Origin: Pseudomonadota bacterium
Lineage (GTDB): Bacteria; Pseudomonadota; Alphaproteobacteria; Sphingomonadales; Sphingomonadaceae
DNA length: 64,000 bases
NCBI GenBank assembly: GCA_023457895.1
Contig: JAEXAY010000039.1
Location: 1 to 64,000 of the forward strand
Reading direction: 5' to 3'
The notes beneath the pieces were generated by a model. It searched no databases and was not told the origin of the DNA. It saw nothing but the letters and a program-made list of their open reading frames with translations. Made by a program: the position numbers and the translations under genes. Numbering within the stretch: the first letter of the stretch is position 1; each line of letters begins with the position of its first letter. Shown in pieces: positions 9,477 to 18,048 of this stretch.

Positions 9477-9800
9477 CTATCCGCCCGCCGTTGCGGCAGA
9501 CTGGATGCCAGCGACGATACTGGCTGCGCCGAAAAGGATGAAACAACCGAGGATCACCACTGCACCATGCCGCCAGTTAATCCGTCCTGTCAGCATCATG
9601 AACCCGACCGCCGCCACCGCTAGGACAGCGACGACCGTCGCTACCGTACCGAGAAGCGTACCCTGCAGCCAGTTGACCGCCGAAACGATCACGCCGGATC
9701 CTTGTGGATCGGGCAGTTGAGCGTATGCGGGTACCGCAAACAGAAAAAGTGACGCGGCGATCGCGATGCCTTTTGCCTTCAGGACAAATAATCGGCGCAC
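9477..9800 (-). CDS. virB2: VirB2 major pilin
   Basis: Major pilus subunit, about 107 residues. A signal peptide ends near PAYAQ; the mature protein has two membrane helices (about 50-72 and 82-100) with the short polar loop TGRINWRHG between them. GTG at 9800 is preferred as start because GAGG lies 7 bp upstream; a TTG at 9806 is in frame. It is the first gene of the T4SS operon. The lytic transglycosylase VirB1, VirB5, VirB7, coupling protein VirD4 and a relaxase are not in the window. Confidence 0.85.
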   Translation of the reverse strand: MRRLFVLKAKGIAIAASLFLFAVPAYAQLPDPQGSGVIVSAVNWLQGTLLGTVATVVAVLAVAAVGFMMLTGRINWRHGAVVILGCFILFGAASIVAGIQSAATAGG

Positions 9801-9973
9801 GTACAATCCTCATTCTGAACCATTGAGCTGGTTTCACCAATACGCTACTCAAGGCTACCCCTTGGCACAATAGCAATTATCGTCAAGCTTTTTCGCCTAC
9901 AATCGAGGGGCTGCAGGCAAGATCAGATTAACGAACATTCCATCAACACATACACCCCTCCTAACGCGCAGCT

Positions 9974-10318
9974 TCAATCATTCCAAGGAATAATTTTTGC
10001 TATCAATAACAATATATTAATTCCAACAAATGGCAATATAAGCGCTATAAATAAACCATCGCTCAAATACTTTGCTGTTTTTAGCATAACGATAATCAAC
10101 ATTGATAATAATATCAATATCTGAATTAAGTTATCTCCTTTGTAAGAAGACTTTTTATCGATGACCTTCAACATAGAATATAAAAATATAAATGAAATAA
10201 ATATAAAAAAATAACATAAATATAAAGAAATGCAGGAAGCCAGGAAAATCAATCCGCACCCAATAAGGAAAAGCGAATTTGGAGCGCTTAATAAGAATCT
10301 TCCTAAAGCTTTCAACAC
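9974..10318 (-). CDS. AT-rich membrane protein, candidate Rhs immunity protein
   Basis: A 114-residue protein with four hydrophobic segments (about 16-30, 31-50, 66-80, 90-110), so almost entirely membrane-embedded. Its GTG start overlaps the stop of the Rhs gene (GTGTTGA at 10318-10312), the tight arrangement usual for a polymorphic toxin and its immunity gene. Base composition is strikingly AT-rich, with long A/T runs at 10180-10225, unlike everything around it, which suggests recent transfer. I do not recognise the family; immunity function is inferred from position, size and composition. Confidence 0.6.
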   Translation of the reverse strand: MLKALGRFLLSAPNSLFLIGCGLIFLASCISLYLCYFFIFISFIFLYSMLKVIDKKSSYKGDNLIQILILLSMLIIVMLKTAKYLSDGLFIALILPFVGINILLLIAKIIPWND

Positions 10319-11938
10319 GGACCTTTCCTTCCCACGGCCGCAGCTGTTGTATCCACTGCAGCACCGGCCACGGCCCCTGGAACTTCTTTCAAATTTTTTG
10401 CCCCTCCCATCGAAGGGAGCAACGCGGTGAATGCAGTAGTAGCAAAGTCTGCCGCAGCACTTCGATCACCGCCTAGAACTTGAAACCCCTTTCCAAGCAG
10501 CGATACATATGACGCTATAGCATACCCTTTCGCGCTGACCCCCATCAAACCTAGTCCTGGCAATGCCCCCTCTCCACCGGCCGGCGCGGTGGCGATGCCT
10601 CCTACTACCGCAGCAGCCGCGCCCATTGCCACACCGGTAGCTGCCACAGTTTTGCCATGGCCCGCGATCTCGTCTACTGATTCACCAAGCTTATAAAGCA
10701 TATTGCCACAATATGATGGTTTTGTCGCCGATTGAGCGGGCTTGGGAGTGGCTCTTCCACCTCCGCTATCAACATAATCCCAGAGATCAAACCTCAAAGG
10801 CCAGTTTGGCCAAGGGTCGGTCTCACCTGGCTTACCATCGACGCAAATGTCATCGTCGCAAGCGTAACCTAACCCGCTCGGATCGATTTTATTAATCGGA
10901 TCGCTGGCAACATAGTTATACCAGTTGAGCCCGTCGGCATATCCGATGGGGTCGGTTTGCATGAACCGGCCGAGGGTGGGAGAGTACATGCGCGCCTTGT
11001 AGTAATAGAGGCCGATCTCCGGGATCCATGCTTGGCCGGTATATTGGAACCGGCCTTGGTTGCTGGTGCCAGGAATACCGAACTCGTCATAGCTGTTCTT
11101 GTTGACGACATTACCACTGCTGTCGCTGATCGCAACGATGCTGCCGCGTTCATCGGCATGGAGGAACTTGCGCAAACTGGTGCCAGCGCCCGAGTACCAT
11201 ACTATCGGTGTATCATAACCGGGGCCATAAACATAGCGGTTGAGCAAGCCACCTGTCCCGTTGAGTTCGGCAAGAATCTGATTGCCCTGATAGGCGAACC
11301 GGGTGGTACCCGCGCTTCCAGTGACGACAGACAACCGCCCGAGAGGATCGTATCGCAACTGGACTGATGGGTTCGGCCACGTCGCCATCATCCGGTTTTC
11401 GGCATCATATTGGAAGTTGATAACGCCATCGCTGGTCAGGTTACCCCTCGCATCATAGCCATAAGTCCTTGGTCCTACCGTTGTATACTGGTTAAGACCA
11501 TTGGATGTGTACGCGCGACTACCAGTTATCGCAGTAAACGCATAAGCACTATTGTTTGACGCGGCAGACCGCATCTGCCCGCTTGCATTATAGGTGAGGT
11601 CTTTCTGCAAATTGTGCGACGCGCTGCCCATGTTGTGAAACAAGGATCGGATACGCCCGAGATCCTTGGTAAGCGTTGTCACGCTGCCATTGCCGCGGGT
11701 GATCTGGTTGATAAAACCAAGCTGGTCATAACCATATTGCGCAAGTACACCGACACCTGACGTCGCCCCGTTTTCACGGATTTTAATCAAGCGTCCGTTG
11801 GTATCGTAATCATAGTTGATCAGCAGACCATCTGGGTGCTGTATGCTTGTGAGATTGTCCGCCGGACCATAGGTGTAATTACGTGTATAGCCACCGCTCT
11901 GCTCGCTTATCAGGCGATCGGCAGCGTCATAGGCTGTC
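10312..11938 (-). pseudogene. Rhs/YD-repeat protein, 5'-truncated
   Basis: C-terminal part of an Rhs-family polymorphic toxin. The reading frame is open from the IS3 junction near 11938 to the stop at 10312, about 540 residues. YD repeats are visible (AYDAADRLISEQSGGY, YGYDARGNLTSDG, FQYDAENRMMATW). The RHS core ends in ARMYSPTLGRFMQTDPIGYA and DPINKIDPSGL. The variable tip after DPSGL is about 190 residues, with a central Gly/Ala-rich hydrophobic stretch, ending in GRKGPC; its activity is not recognisable. The N-terminal part (delivery domain, most repeats) was removed by the IS, so the gene is probably not functional as a secreted toxin. Confidence 0.82.
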
Positions 11939-11939
11939 C

Positions 11940-12815
11940 GTCGTCAGAACATTTGGCACAACTCGCGGCGTAAATTAGCGGAGTGCGGGCCTCGTCTCGG
12001 GGTTGATGTTATGCGGCGAGCTTGCGGTGTTGCAAGCGTCGATATTCGATGGTCTGTCGTTTGATCCTTTCGCGTTGTTTGATGATGGCGGGTGCCCTGC
12101 CGAAGTAGGCATCGGCGGGCGTCACGTTGCTGAGGCTCTCGTGGTAACGCTGGTGGTTGTAGTGCTCGACGAAGGCCTCGATCCGGGCCTCGAGGTCGCC
12201 GGGCAGGAAGTAGTTTTCCAGCAGGATGCGGTTTTTCAGGGTCTGATGCCAGCGCTCGATCTTGCCCTGGGTCTGCGGGTGTAGCGGGGCACCGCGCACA
12301 TGGCTCATCTTCTGGGCCTCGATGTATTCCGCCAGTTCGCCGGCGATGTAGCTGGGGCCATTGTCCGACAGCAGCCTTGGCTTGTGCAGCACCGTGGCGC
12401 TGTCGCAGCCCGATGCGGCCAGTGCCATGTCCAGCGTGTCGGTCACGTCCTCGGCGCGCATGTTGGTGCACAGCTTCCAGGCGATGATGTAGCGTGAGAA
12501 GTCGTCGAGCACGGTCGACAGGTACATCCAGCCCCACCCGATAATCTTGAAGTAGGTGAAGTCGGTCTGCCACATCTCGTTCGGCCGGGTGGTCTTGGTG
12601 TGGAACTGATCGGCGGCCTTGATCACCACATAGGCCGGGCTGGTGATCAGGTCATGGGCCTTCAGAAGGCGGTAAACCGTGGCTTCCGACACGAAGTAAC
12701 GCCTTTCGTCGGTAAAGCGCACCGCCAGCTCCCGTGGGCTCAGCTCGGACTGCTCCAGTGCCAGTTCGATGATCTGATCATGGATGTCAGGCGGGATCCG
12801 GTTCCACACGCGGCT
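11940..12815 (-). mobile_element. IS3-family element, partial
   Basis: Only the OrfB half of an IS3-type element remains. It separates two broken genes: the Rhs reading frame stops at its left edge (near 11940) and the WYL regulator lacks its N-terminus at its right edge (near 12815). OrfA and the corresponding end of the element are absent, so the copy cannot move alone. The exact ends could not be fixed, because no convincing pair of terminal repeats remains. Confidence 0.7.
12009..12809 (-). CDS. IS3-family transposase OrfB
   Basis: A 266-residue OrfB with an N-terminal helical HTH_21-like region (about 1-50) and an rve integrase core. The DDE residues are visible: MWQTDFTYFK (Asp), LLSDNGPSYI (Asp), and Glu in QGKIERWHQTLKNR. 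The C-terminal region HYNHQRYHESL is the conserved IS3 ending. In an intact element OrfB is joined to OrfA by a -1 frameshift, but no OrfA is present here. Confidence 0.9.
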   Translation of the reverse strand: MWNRIPPDIHDQIIELALEQSELSPRELAVRFTDERRYFVSEATVYRLLKAHDLITSPAYVVIKAADQFHTKTTRPNEMWQTDFTYFKIIGWGWMYLSTVLDDFSRYIIAWKLCTNMRAEDVTDTLDMALAASGCDSATVLHKPRLLSDNGPSYIAGELAEYIEAQKMSHVRGAPLHPQTQGKIERWHQTLKNRILLENYFLPGDLEARIEAFVEHYNHQRYHESLSNVTPADAYFGRAPAIIKQRERIKRQTIEYRRLQHRKLAA

Positions 12816-12817
12816 CG

Positions 12818-13555
12818 GTGCCGAACCTCGTCTACGACCAAGCTCTCAAGGCTTATCTACGAGCGCCGACCTACGAGCCAAAGCTGATGCACGCTTCGGC
12901 TGAGCGCTATTTGCTTCAACTTGTCGCTATAGAAAACGAGTGGATGCGCCAGGAGGACACTTGGTTCGATAATACCCCGCCCATCGAGAATGTCTCGCTG
13001 CTGCGCAAACGCACGGACGCAAAAATTTTGCTCCACATCCTCGATGCCATCAGCCGACGGGGCCAGTTGGAGATCCAATACAAGTCGATCACGGGTTCAC
13101 CCGAGCCGCGACGGGTCATCGCGCCCCATGCTCTTTTTCATGCAGTCGGCCGGTGGTACGTTCGGGCTTGGTCAACCGAACATTCGGATTTTCGCGATTA
13201 TAATTTATTCCGGATCGATCGGGCCGACGACATCACCGGGGCCGTGATCGACCCCACACTCGATTTCGAGTGGATGCACGAGATCGACCTCATTCTGGCA
13301 CCCAACCCGGCGCTGTCGCCGAGCCAACAAGCGGCGCTCGAGGCCGAATACGGCATGGTTGACGGCACGCTTATCGTTACAAAGAGGCTGAGCCAGACCT
13401 TCTACCTGATGACCGAGCACAATCTTGATGTTGCGCCAGATGCATTGCCACCAGGCAAGCAACAGCTTGTGCTCCTCAATCGCGAGGAGGTAATCAACGC
13501 ACGGACGACGGCACGCAAGCTATCAATCGACGCGATCGAACGAGCCTCTCGCTGA
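12818..13555 (+). pseudogene. WYL-domain transcriptional regulator, N-terminus lost
   Basis: The 245 remaining residues carry a WYL domain (about 75-140, with LEIQYKSI, RRVIAPHALFHAVGRWYVRAW and the FRIDR end) and a C-terminal WCX-like dimerisation part. The preceding YDQALKAYLRAPTYEPKL segment resembles BrxR/CapW-type regulators, which have an N-terminal winged helix of about 50-60 residues. That DNA-binding part is missing at the IS3 junction, so this cannot act as a normal repressor. Such regulators often control phage-defence cassettes; the next gene overlaps closely and is probably part of the same unit. Confidence 0.7.
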
Positions 13556-13557
13556 AG

Positions 13558-14016
13558 ATGGGTGTCGTCGATAAAGGAGTTTCCGCTATCATCCTTTTTG
13601 GCAGTCGTGCCCGCGAAGACAATAGCCGGGGTTCGGACACCGATTTGCTGCTCATCAGCCCCCCTGGCGTGCCGCAGCACAAGTCCATAGGGCATCTCTC
13701 AATGTTCTTCTATCCGTGGGAGAAACTGAAGGCTGATGCCCGCGACGGAGACCTCTTCGTCTGTCACGTAGTGCGCGAAGCCAAGCCGGTATTCGATCCG
13801 CTAAGCCAGCTTGATCAGTTGCGGTCTCAATTCAGGCTGCGGACGAGTTACGCCCGTGAAATCGGGCACGCCCGTGACCTTGGGTGGTTCCTCGATCGCC
13901 ACTCTGGCGCGCTCAACTCGAACGTGAGTTCCTTGATGGCGGCCGAGCACCGGTTGGAAGAAGGCTGGGGTCGGTCCCGTTGCCGGGCGCGATTGAATGA
14001 CGCCAACGCCGATTGA
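13558..14016 (+). CDS. Pol-beta-type nucleotidyltransferase, probably 3'-truncated
   Basis: The first 100 residues show the minimal nucleotidyltransferase signature: FGSRARED, then SDTDLLL with the two metal-binding Asp residues. It begins 2 bp after the WYL stop with no obvious ribosome site, suggesting translational coupling. After about residue 133 (ALNS) the sequence turns into low-complexity Arg-rich residues ending in a stop, so the natural C-terminus was probably lost by recombination. It may be the antitoxin-like or effector half of a defence or toxin-antitoxin cassette (MNT-type). That role is inference. Confidence 0.6.
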   Translation: MGVVDKGVSAIILFGSRAREDNSRGSDTDLLLISPPGVPQHKSIGHLSMFFYPWEKLKADARDGDLFVCHVVREAKPVFDPLSQLDQLRSQFRLRTSYAREIGHARDLGWFLDRHSGALNSNVSSLMAAEHRLEEGWGRSRCRARLNDANAD

Positions 14017-14157
14017 CGAATGTTCTATATTTGTTCCATATCCAGCGAATGCCCGAGTCATCTACAACAGCACTCACGAATTTCGGATCACGCAGATCAA
14101 GAGCTCAATCTGCAATGCAGCGAGCGTTTTGAAATGACCGCGGCGCGTTACGGCTGG

Positions 14158-14634
14158 CTACCGGAAAAGGATCATTACCGGCCACTGGTGACCCTGTTCG
14201 ATTGTGCGCTCTACAGTATCAATCTCCGCATGACCTGCAGACGCTGCAACCACATGAATGTAATGGATGGTCCCGGCCTCTGGTGGCTGGCGGAGCGGCG
14301 GCGGTGGGATCAGCGGCTGGCAGCGTTCGGTGGCCGTTGTTACTGCAGTCAGTGCTGGAGCAAGCGCAAGCAGAAGGTTATCGTTGAGCCAATCCGGCCT
14401 GGCGGCCCCTTTGAGAAACAGGATTTGCACAAGCTCAAGCAGGGCATGCGCATCGCGGACCGACCAGCATCCATCCGCGTCCGAGCCGCCAAAGGCATCG
14501 CTCAGCGTCTGATTGAGCAACGCCCGCGAAATTGCCCTGCCCTCCTTGAGGTGGACGGCGAGCATCGCCGCAAGGTTGAAGATGATATCCGGACGCGATG
14601 GCGGAAAGGCGAGGGCTGCGTTGATCTGGGACAT
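14158..14634 (-). pseudogene. N-terminal fragment of an SAM-methyltransferase/helicase plasmid protein
   Basis: A 158-residue fragment beginning MSQINAALAFPPSRPDIIF, a start I associate with very large methyltransferase plus DEAD-box helicase (strawberry-notch-like) proteins on sphingomonad plasmids and conjugative elements. Only the helical N-terminal region remains. The sequence after about residue 118 is probably unrelated DNA read in frame. The gap 14017-14157 on its left has no supported gene and looks like a recombination scar. Family assignment rests on memory of similar starts and is uncertain. Confidence 0.5.
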
Positions 14635-14676
14635 GGGAAACCTCCTGGCGAGGCGACAGCCCGATTGCTTCCGCCT

Positions 14677-15591
14677 TCACCTGCCGAGAGCCTCCCTCCC
14701 CTCTTGCCGCATGAGAACAGCGTTCCAGTCGTCACGGGCGCGCTCCGGACGATGGGCGATGATCATCCGTCCGTGCCTGGCATAAGCCTCGCGAGCACGC
14801 TGCCCGGCGAGCGCACCGCCGGCATCGGCATCGAGAAACAGGTGAAGTTCGCGCACGCTGTCAGGAATGGTCACCTGCCCGAACCGTTCATTGCCGAGCG
14901 TTGCCCAGGCCGGAATGGCAAACAGCTGAGTTGCCGACAGCGCATTCTCAACCCCTTCCGCCAGCCCGAGCCGGCCAGCTTCCGGCGCAAACAGCCGCAC
15001 CGCTCCGGTCCCGGGCGACCCGAGGCCGCGCTTGGGTCGGGAAAAGGCGGCTTTGGCAGCGCGACCCGGATCAAGAAAGGTGCGTTGCAGCGACAAGAGC
15101 CCCTCATCGTCGCGCACGGCGGCCACCAGCGCCGGCAGGAAGCGGGCATTGGCCTTGCTGCCGAGCGGCATGCGAGGATGATAACGTAGTTCGGGCGAGC
15201 GCAGGCTGACATGCCGTGCCGCGAGATAACGCTCGGCGGGCGTTCCGGCTAGCGGCACCGCTTCCCGCCACAGCCTCAGCGCGTTGGCGCGGGGCGCTCG
15301 CACTTGCATGCGGGTCACTGGCGACGACAGCGGCCGGCCGCTGCCATCGAACAGGTCGCGCGGACGCACCCCATGGCGCGCAAGGCCCGCCAGCACAGCA
15401 TCGCTGCTGCACCCGGCAAAGCAATGAAACAGGATCGCGTTGGGAGAAAGACCGATCGCAAGCGATGGCGTGCGGTCATCATGGGCGGGACAGCAGCACA
15501 TTCCCTTGCCGTTCGCCCAATGGCCACCCAGCGCTTCGACAATTTCGCGTGCTCTGGCGGCCAGGCTGGATGAGACAATACCGTTCGGCAT
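14677..15591 (-). CDS. Toprim-domain primase-like protein
   Basis: A 304-residue DNA-metabolism protein of mobile elements. The N-terminus has a CHC2-like zinc-binding region: CCCPAHDDRTPS (about residues 32-43) and LFHCFAGCSS (about 53-62). The second half has a Toprim fold: LGLAEGVENAL with the conserved Glu (about residue 210) and LHLFLDADAGG with the DxD pair (about 252). Between them lies the ERYLAAR region common to plasmid-borne Toprim proteins. It probably helps replication or transfer priming of the host element. It lies 42 bp upstream of the methyltransferase/helicase fragment on the same strand, the usual arrangement. Confidence 0.78.
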   Translation of the reverse strand: MPNGIVSSSLAARAREIVEALGGHWANGKGMCCCPAHDDRTPSLAIGLSPNAILFHCFAGCSSDAVLAGLARHGVRPRDLFDGSGRPLSSPVTRMQVRAPRANALRLWREAVPLAGTPAERYLAARHVSLRSPELRYHPRMPLGSKANARFLPALVAAVRDDEGLLSLQRTFLDPGRAAKAAFSRPKRGLGSPGTGAVRLFAPEAGRLGLAEGVENALSATQLFAIPAWATLGNERFGQVTIPDSVRELHLFLDADAGGALAGQRAREAYARHGRMIIAHRPERARDDWNAVLMRQEGREALGR

Positions 15592-15714
15592 GACGGACTC
15601 CTTTGCAACGATTGATCAATCACGCCTCCACCCCCGCTGCCTCTCCTCCCCGGTTTCCTACAACGCTATGTTCATCTTATGTTCTTTCTATCATCAACAT
15701 CGAAAGAAAACGTC

Positions 15715-16104
15715 ATGACGTCGAAATCTCTCATTTTCCTGCTGTTCCCGTTGGTTCTCGCCACCGCTGCAAAAGCAAACAGTAATGGCCCGTCGCCGGA
15801 TTGGCCGGAAACCGAGCCACCTGTGACGAGCGAAGCAGACACTGCGTCTGCAGGAATCGAGACGGAGTCCGGATTCCGCCTGATTGAACACCGGCGCCTG
15901 GTGGCCGCGGTTGTGTCCCCTGCGGCGATGAATCCGGCCAGTCCGGCCGCAAACTCAGCCCCTGCCATTCGTCCCACGCCAAAAATGCGTGCGGGATCAA
16001 ATTTCAGACGCGCGGCGTTTCTGCCGCACGTCCAGGCAGCCGAGCAGCGCTATGAGGCCACGCGCAACTTGGCCGCTGCGCCAACGTTCGATATCAAGCG
16101 CTGA
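15715..16104 (+). CDS. putative exported protein, 3' end chimeric
   Basis: Starting at ATG 15715 gives a clear signal peptide (MTSKSLIFLLFPLVLATAAKA, cleavage near residue 21) followed by a Pro/Ser/Glu/Ala-rich mature part with no recognisable domain. An upstream in-frame start at 15679 is less likely because it puts polar residues before the signal. The last 35 residues or so run antisense through the end of the integrase fragment, so the true C-terminus was probably replaced at a junction near 15990-16010. Function unknown. Confidence 0.45.
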   Translation: MTSKSLIFLLFPLVLATAAKANSNGPSPDWPETEPPVTSEADTASAGIETESGFRLIEHRRLVAAVVSPAAMNPASPAANSAPAIRPTPKMRAGSNFRRAAFLPHVQAAEQRYEATRNLAAAPTFDIKR

Positions 16105-16512
16105 GATCGCGTCGAGCTTTCGACCTAGGAATTCTTTGAAAGCGGTCTGTAGCCGCGACAGGTTTTTTGCGTGAGCTTTCTGATTTGCGCGCGCCCAAGT
16201 GGCGTAATCGCCTTCCAAGAACGTCTTGAAGGTGGGAATCCCCACAGGTGGCTTTCGGGCTTCGACCGGGTCTAACCCACTATAAAAATCGGCCATCACC
16301 TTTTGAGCAGCAGCGTAGGCTTCCGAATAACCAATTGCGTCGGCACGGCCCAGCCAAATCCGTTTGCCCCGAGCATATTCACAATACCAAGATCTGACAC
16401 CAGTAGGCATGACCCGAAGAACCAGCCCCTTCAACCGCGTGTCGCGGTAATCGATCGGCTTCGGCGGATCGGGTATCTTTTTGATGAACTCGCGAGTTAA
16501 AGCGACGCGCAT
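15997..16512 (-). pseudogene. tyrosine recombinase (integrase) N-terminal fragment
   Basis: Starting at Met 16512 (MRVALTREFIKKIPDPPKP) the fragment has the DUF4102-type arm-binding domain (about 1-85: DTRLKGLVLRVMPTGVRSW, IWLGRADAIGYSEA) and the SAM-like core-binding domain (about 95-150: TFKTFLEGDYATWARANQKA). The catalytic domain with the Arg-His-Arg-Tyr residues is absent; the frame continues about 20 unrelated residues to the stop. It lies 190 bp from the tRNA-Pro half site, so it is the decayed integrase of the island that used that site. Confidence 0.82.
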
Positions 16513-16701
16513 TTTTCCATCCTTCCAGCGCCTCATTCCCGTGGTGCACTGGTGGTGCAAAATCGCGGAACGTGCGTGAACAATATAGGAACAAATGCAC
16601 CATCAGCGCAAGATGAAACCTCTATAAAATCGTTTGTAATCCAAATATTTTCTATTTATTACAATGCTATAATGAATATCGTGAAGATTATCTGGGAGCG
16701 G

Positions 16702-16746
16702 CTGGGGGTGTGGGGGTCGGAGGTTCGAATCCTCTCGTCCCGACCA
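16702..16746 (+). tRNA. tRNA-Pro(GGG) 3' half, attachment-site remnant
   Basis: From 16702 the sequence reads as the anticodon loop (C32 T33 G34 G35 G36 G37), the variable loop GGGTC, the T arm GGAGG-TTCGAAT-CCTCT, the acceptor strand CGTCCCG, A73 and an encoded CCA (16744-16746). G37 and the GGG anticodon point to proline. The 5' half is missing: no CGGGACG acceptor strand or D arm lies upstream, and the anticodon stem does not pair. This is the displaced 3' half made when an element integrates at the anticodon loop of a tRNA gene, so 16746 marks the right end of the island. It is not a functional tRNA. Confidence 0.85.
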
Positions 16747-16869
16747 ACTTATCGCACTTCCACCATCTTTTTCATTTGCTGGCCGCGTGCCCTTGCTGCG
16801 CATGGTAAAACCGGCGCGTTACCTAAGCGTGCACAATCCGGCCAGCACATCCATGCGGAGCGGTAAGGC

Positions 16870-18045
16870 CTATAACGTCACCCACAATTCGCGCGGACCG
16901 CGCAGGTTGGTGCCGGTTATTTCGACCACTTTGTCCGGCGCGAGCTTCATGTCCGGAAAGCGCTTCAACACCTTATCCAGCGCTGTTTCCATTTCGCGCC
17001 GGGCAAGATGGGTGCCGAGGCAGAAATGCCTGCCGCCACCAAAGGACAGGATGGGAGCGGTGTTGCGATCGGGATCGAAATCTCCGGGATGATCGAACAC
17101 GGCCGGATCGCGGTTGGCCGCCGCGATGGCAACGAGCACCCGTTCTCCCGTTTTAATCTGCGCACCGCCGAGCTGCGCCGATTGCGAACAGGCACGCGGC
17201 ATGATCGCCACCGGCGGCTCGCGCCGGACGGACTCTGCAGCGATCGCTGCACGCTCGCGTTCGCCCCTGCACGCCAGCGCGCGTAGCCGGGAGTCGCCGA
17301 GCACGGCCGCGAACATCGATCCGAGCGCCTTCCACGTCGTATCCGATCCGGCGGGAACCAGCATCCTGAGAAGCGCCATTACCTGCTCGTCACTGGCCCT
17401 GATTCCATCGCTTTCCGCGTCCATGACCATCGAGATAAAGTCGCCTCGCGGGCAGGCGCGGTGCTCCGCCAGTATGGGTGCGAAGAAGGCGTCAAATTCC
17501 TTGCGCGCCGCCAGCGCGCCTTCCGGGTCCCACGGGTAAGTGAACAGCGCTACCGCCATTTCAAGAAATTTCTTCTCATGCTCCACCGGAACGCTGAGCA
17601 AGGTAGAAATCACGGTAAACGGCAAGCGGCTGGTGAAATGCCACACCAGATCGACCGGTTCACCCGGCGTTGCGGCGACGGCGAGATCGTCGAGCAATTT
17701 GTCGGCAATGGGTTCGATCAGGCGGCGTACCGCACCCGGCAAAAAGGGCCCGGACGCGAGGGCACGCTGCTGGGTATGCTCGTCGCCGGAAAGCGCCTGC
17801 AGAACCCGGCCCATGGGCGGCACCGCATATTCGGCATAAGCGACAGCCGCGTCAAAATGGACATCGTCACCAAATACGGCCCGGCCTTCGGCATGTGCCA
17901 GTACCAGCCAGGCCGGCGCACCGAGATACATCACCGGTACTACCGGCCCGAACGCGCGCAGTTCCCGCAGATGGTCGTGCAGGTCGGGACAGGGATGAGT
18001 CGCAAAATCACGGTCCGAAACGGCCGGATTTGCGAGCGTCAGCAC
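16870..18045 (-). CDS. cytochrome P450
   Basis: Soluble bacterial class I P450 of 391 residues, expected to hydroxylate a hydrophobic substrate with electrons from an unlinked ferredoxin. The I-helix oxygen-binding motif AGSDTT lies near residue 232, ExxR (ESVR) near 270, and the haem loop FGGGRHFCLG near 340. The start is GTG 18045, 3 bp after the SDR stop and without its own ribosome site, so it is translationally coupled. It is the last gene of the Rieske-SDR-P450 operon. No redox partner is encoded nearby. Confidence 0.92.
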   Translation of the reverse strand: MLTLANPAVSDRDFATHPCPDLHDHLRELRAFGPVVPVMYLGAPAWLVLAHAEGRAVFGDDVHFDAAVAYAEYAVPPMGRVLQALSGDEHTQQRALASGPFLPGAVRRLIEPIADKLLDDLAVAATPGEPVDLVWHFTSRLPFTVISTLLSVPVEHEKKFLEMAVALFTYPWDPEGALAARKEFDAFFAPILAEHRACPRGDFISMVMDAESDGIRASDEQVMALLRMLVPAGSDTTWKALGSMFAAVLGDSRLRALACRGERERAAIAAESVRREPPVAIMPRACSQSAQLGGAQIKTGERVLVAIAAANRDPAVFDHPGDFDPDRNTAPILSFGGGRHFCLGTHLARREMETALDKVLKRFPDMKLAPDKVVEITGTNLRGPRELWVTL

Positions 18046-18048
18046 GGA

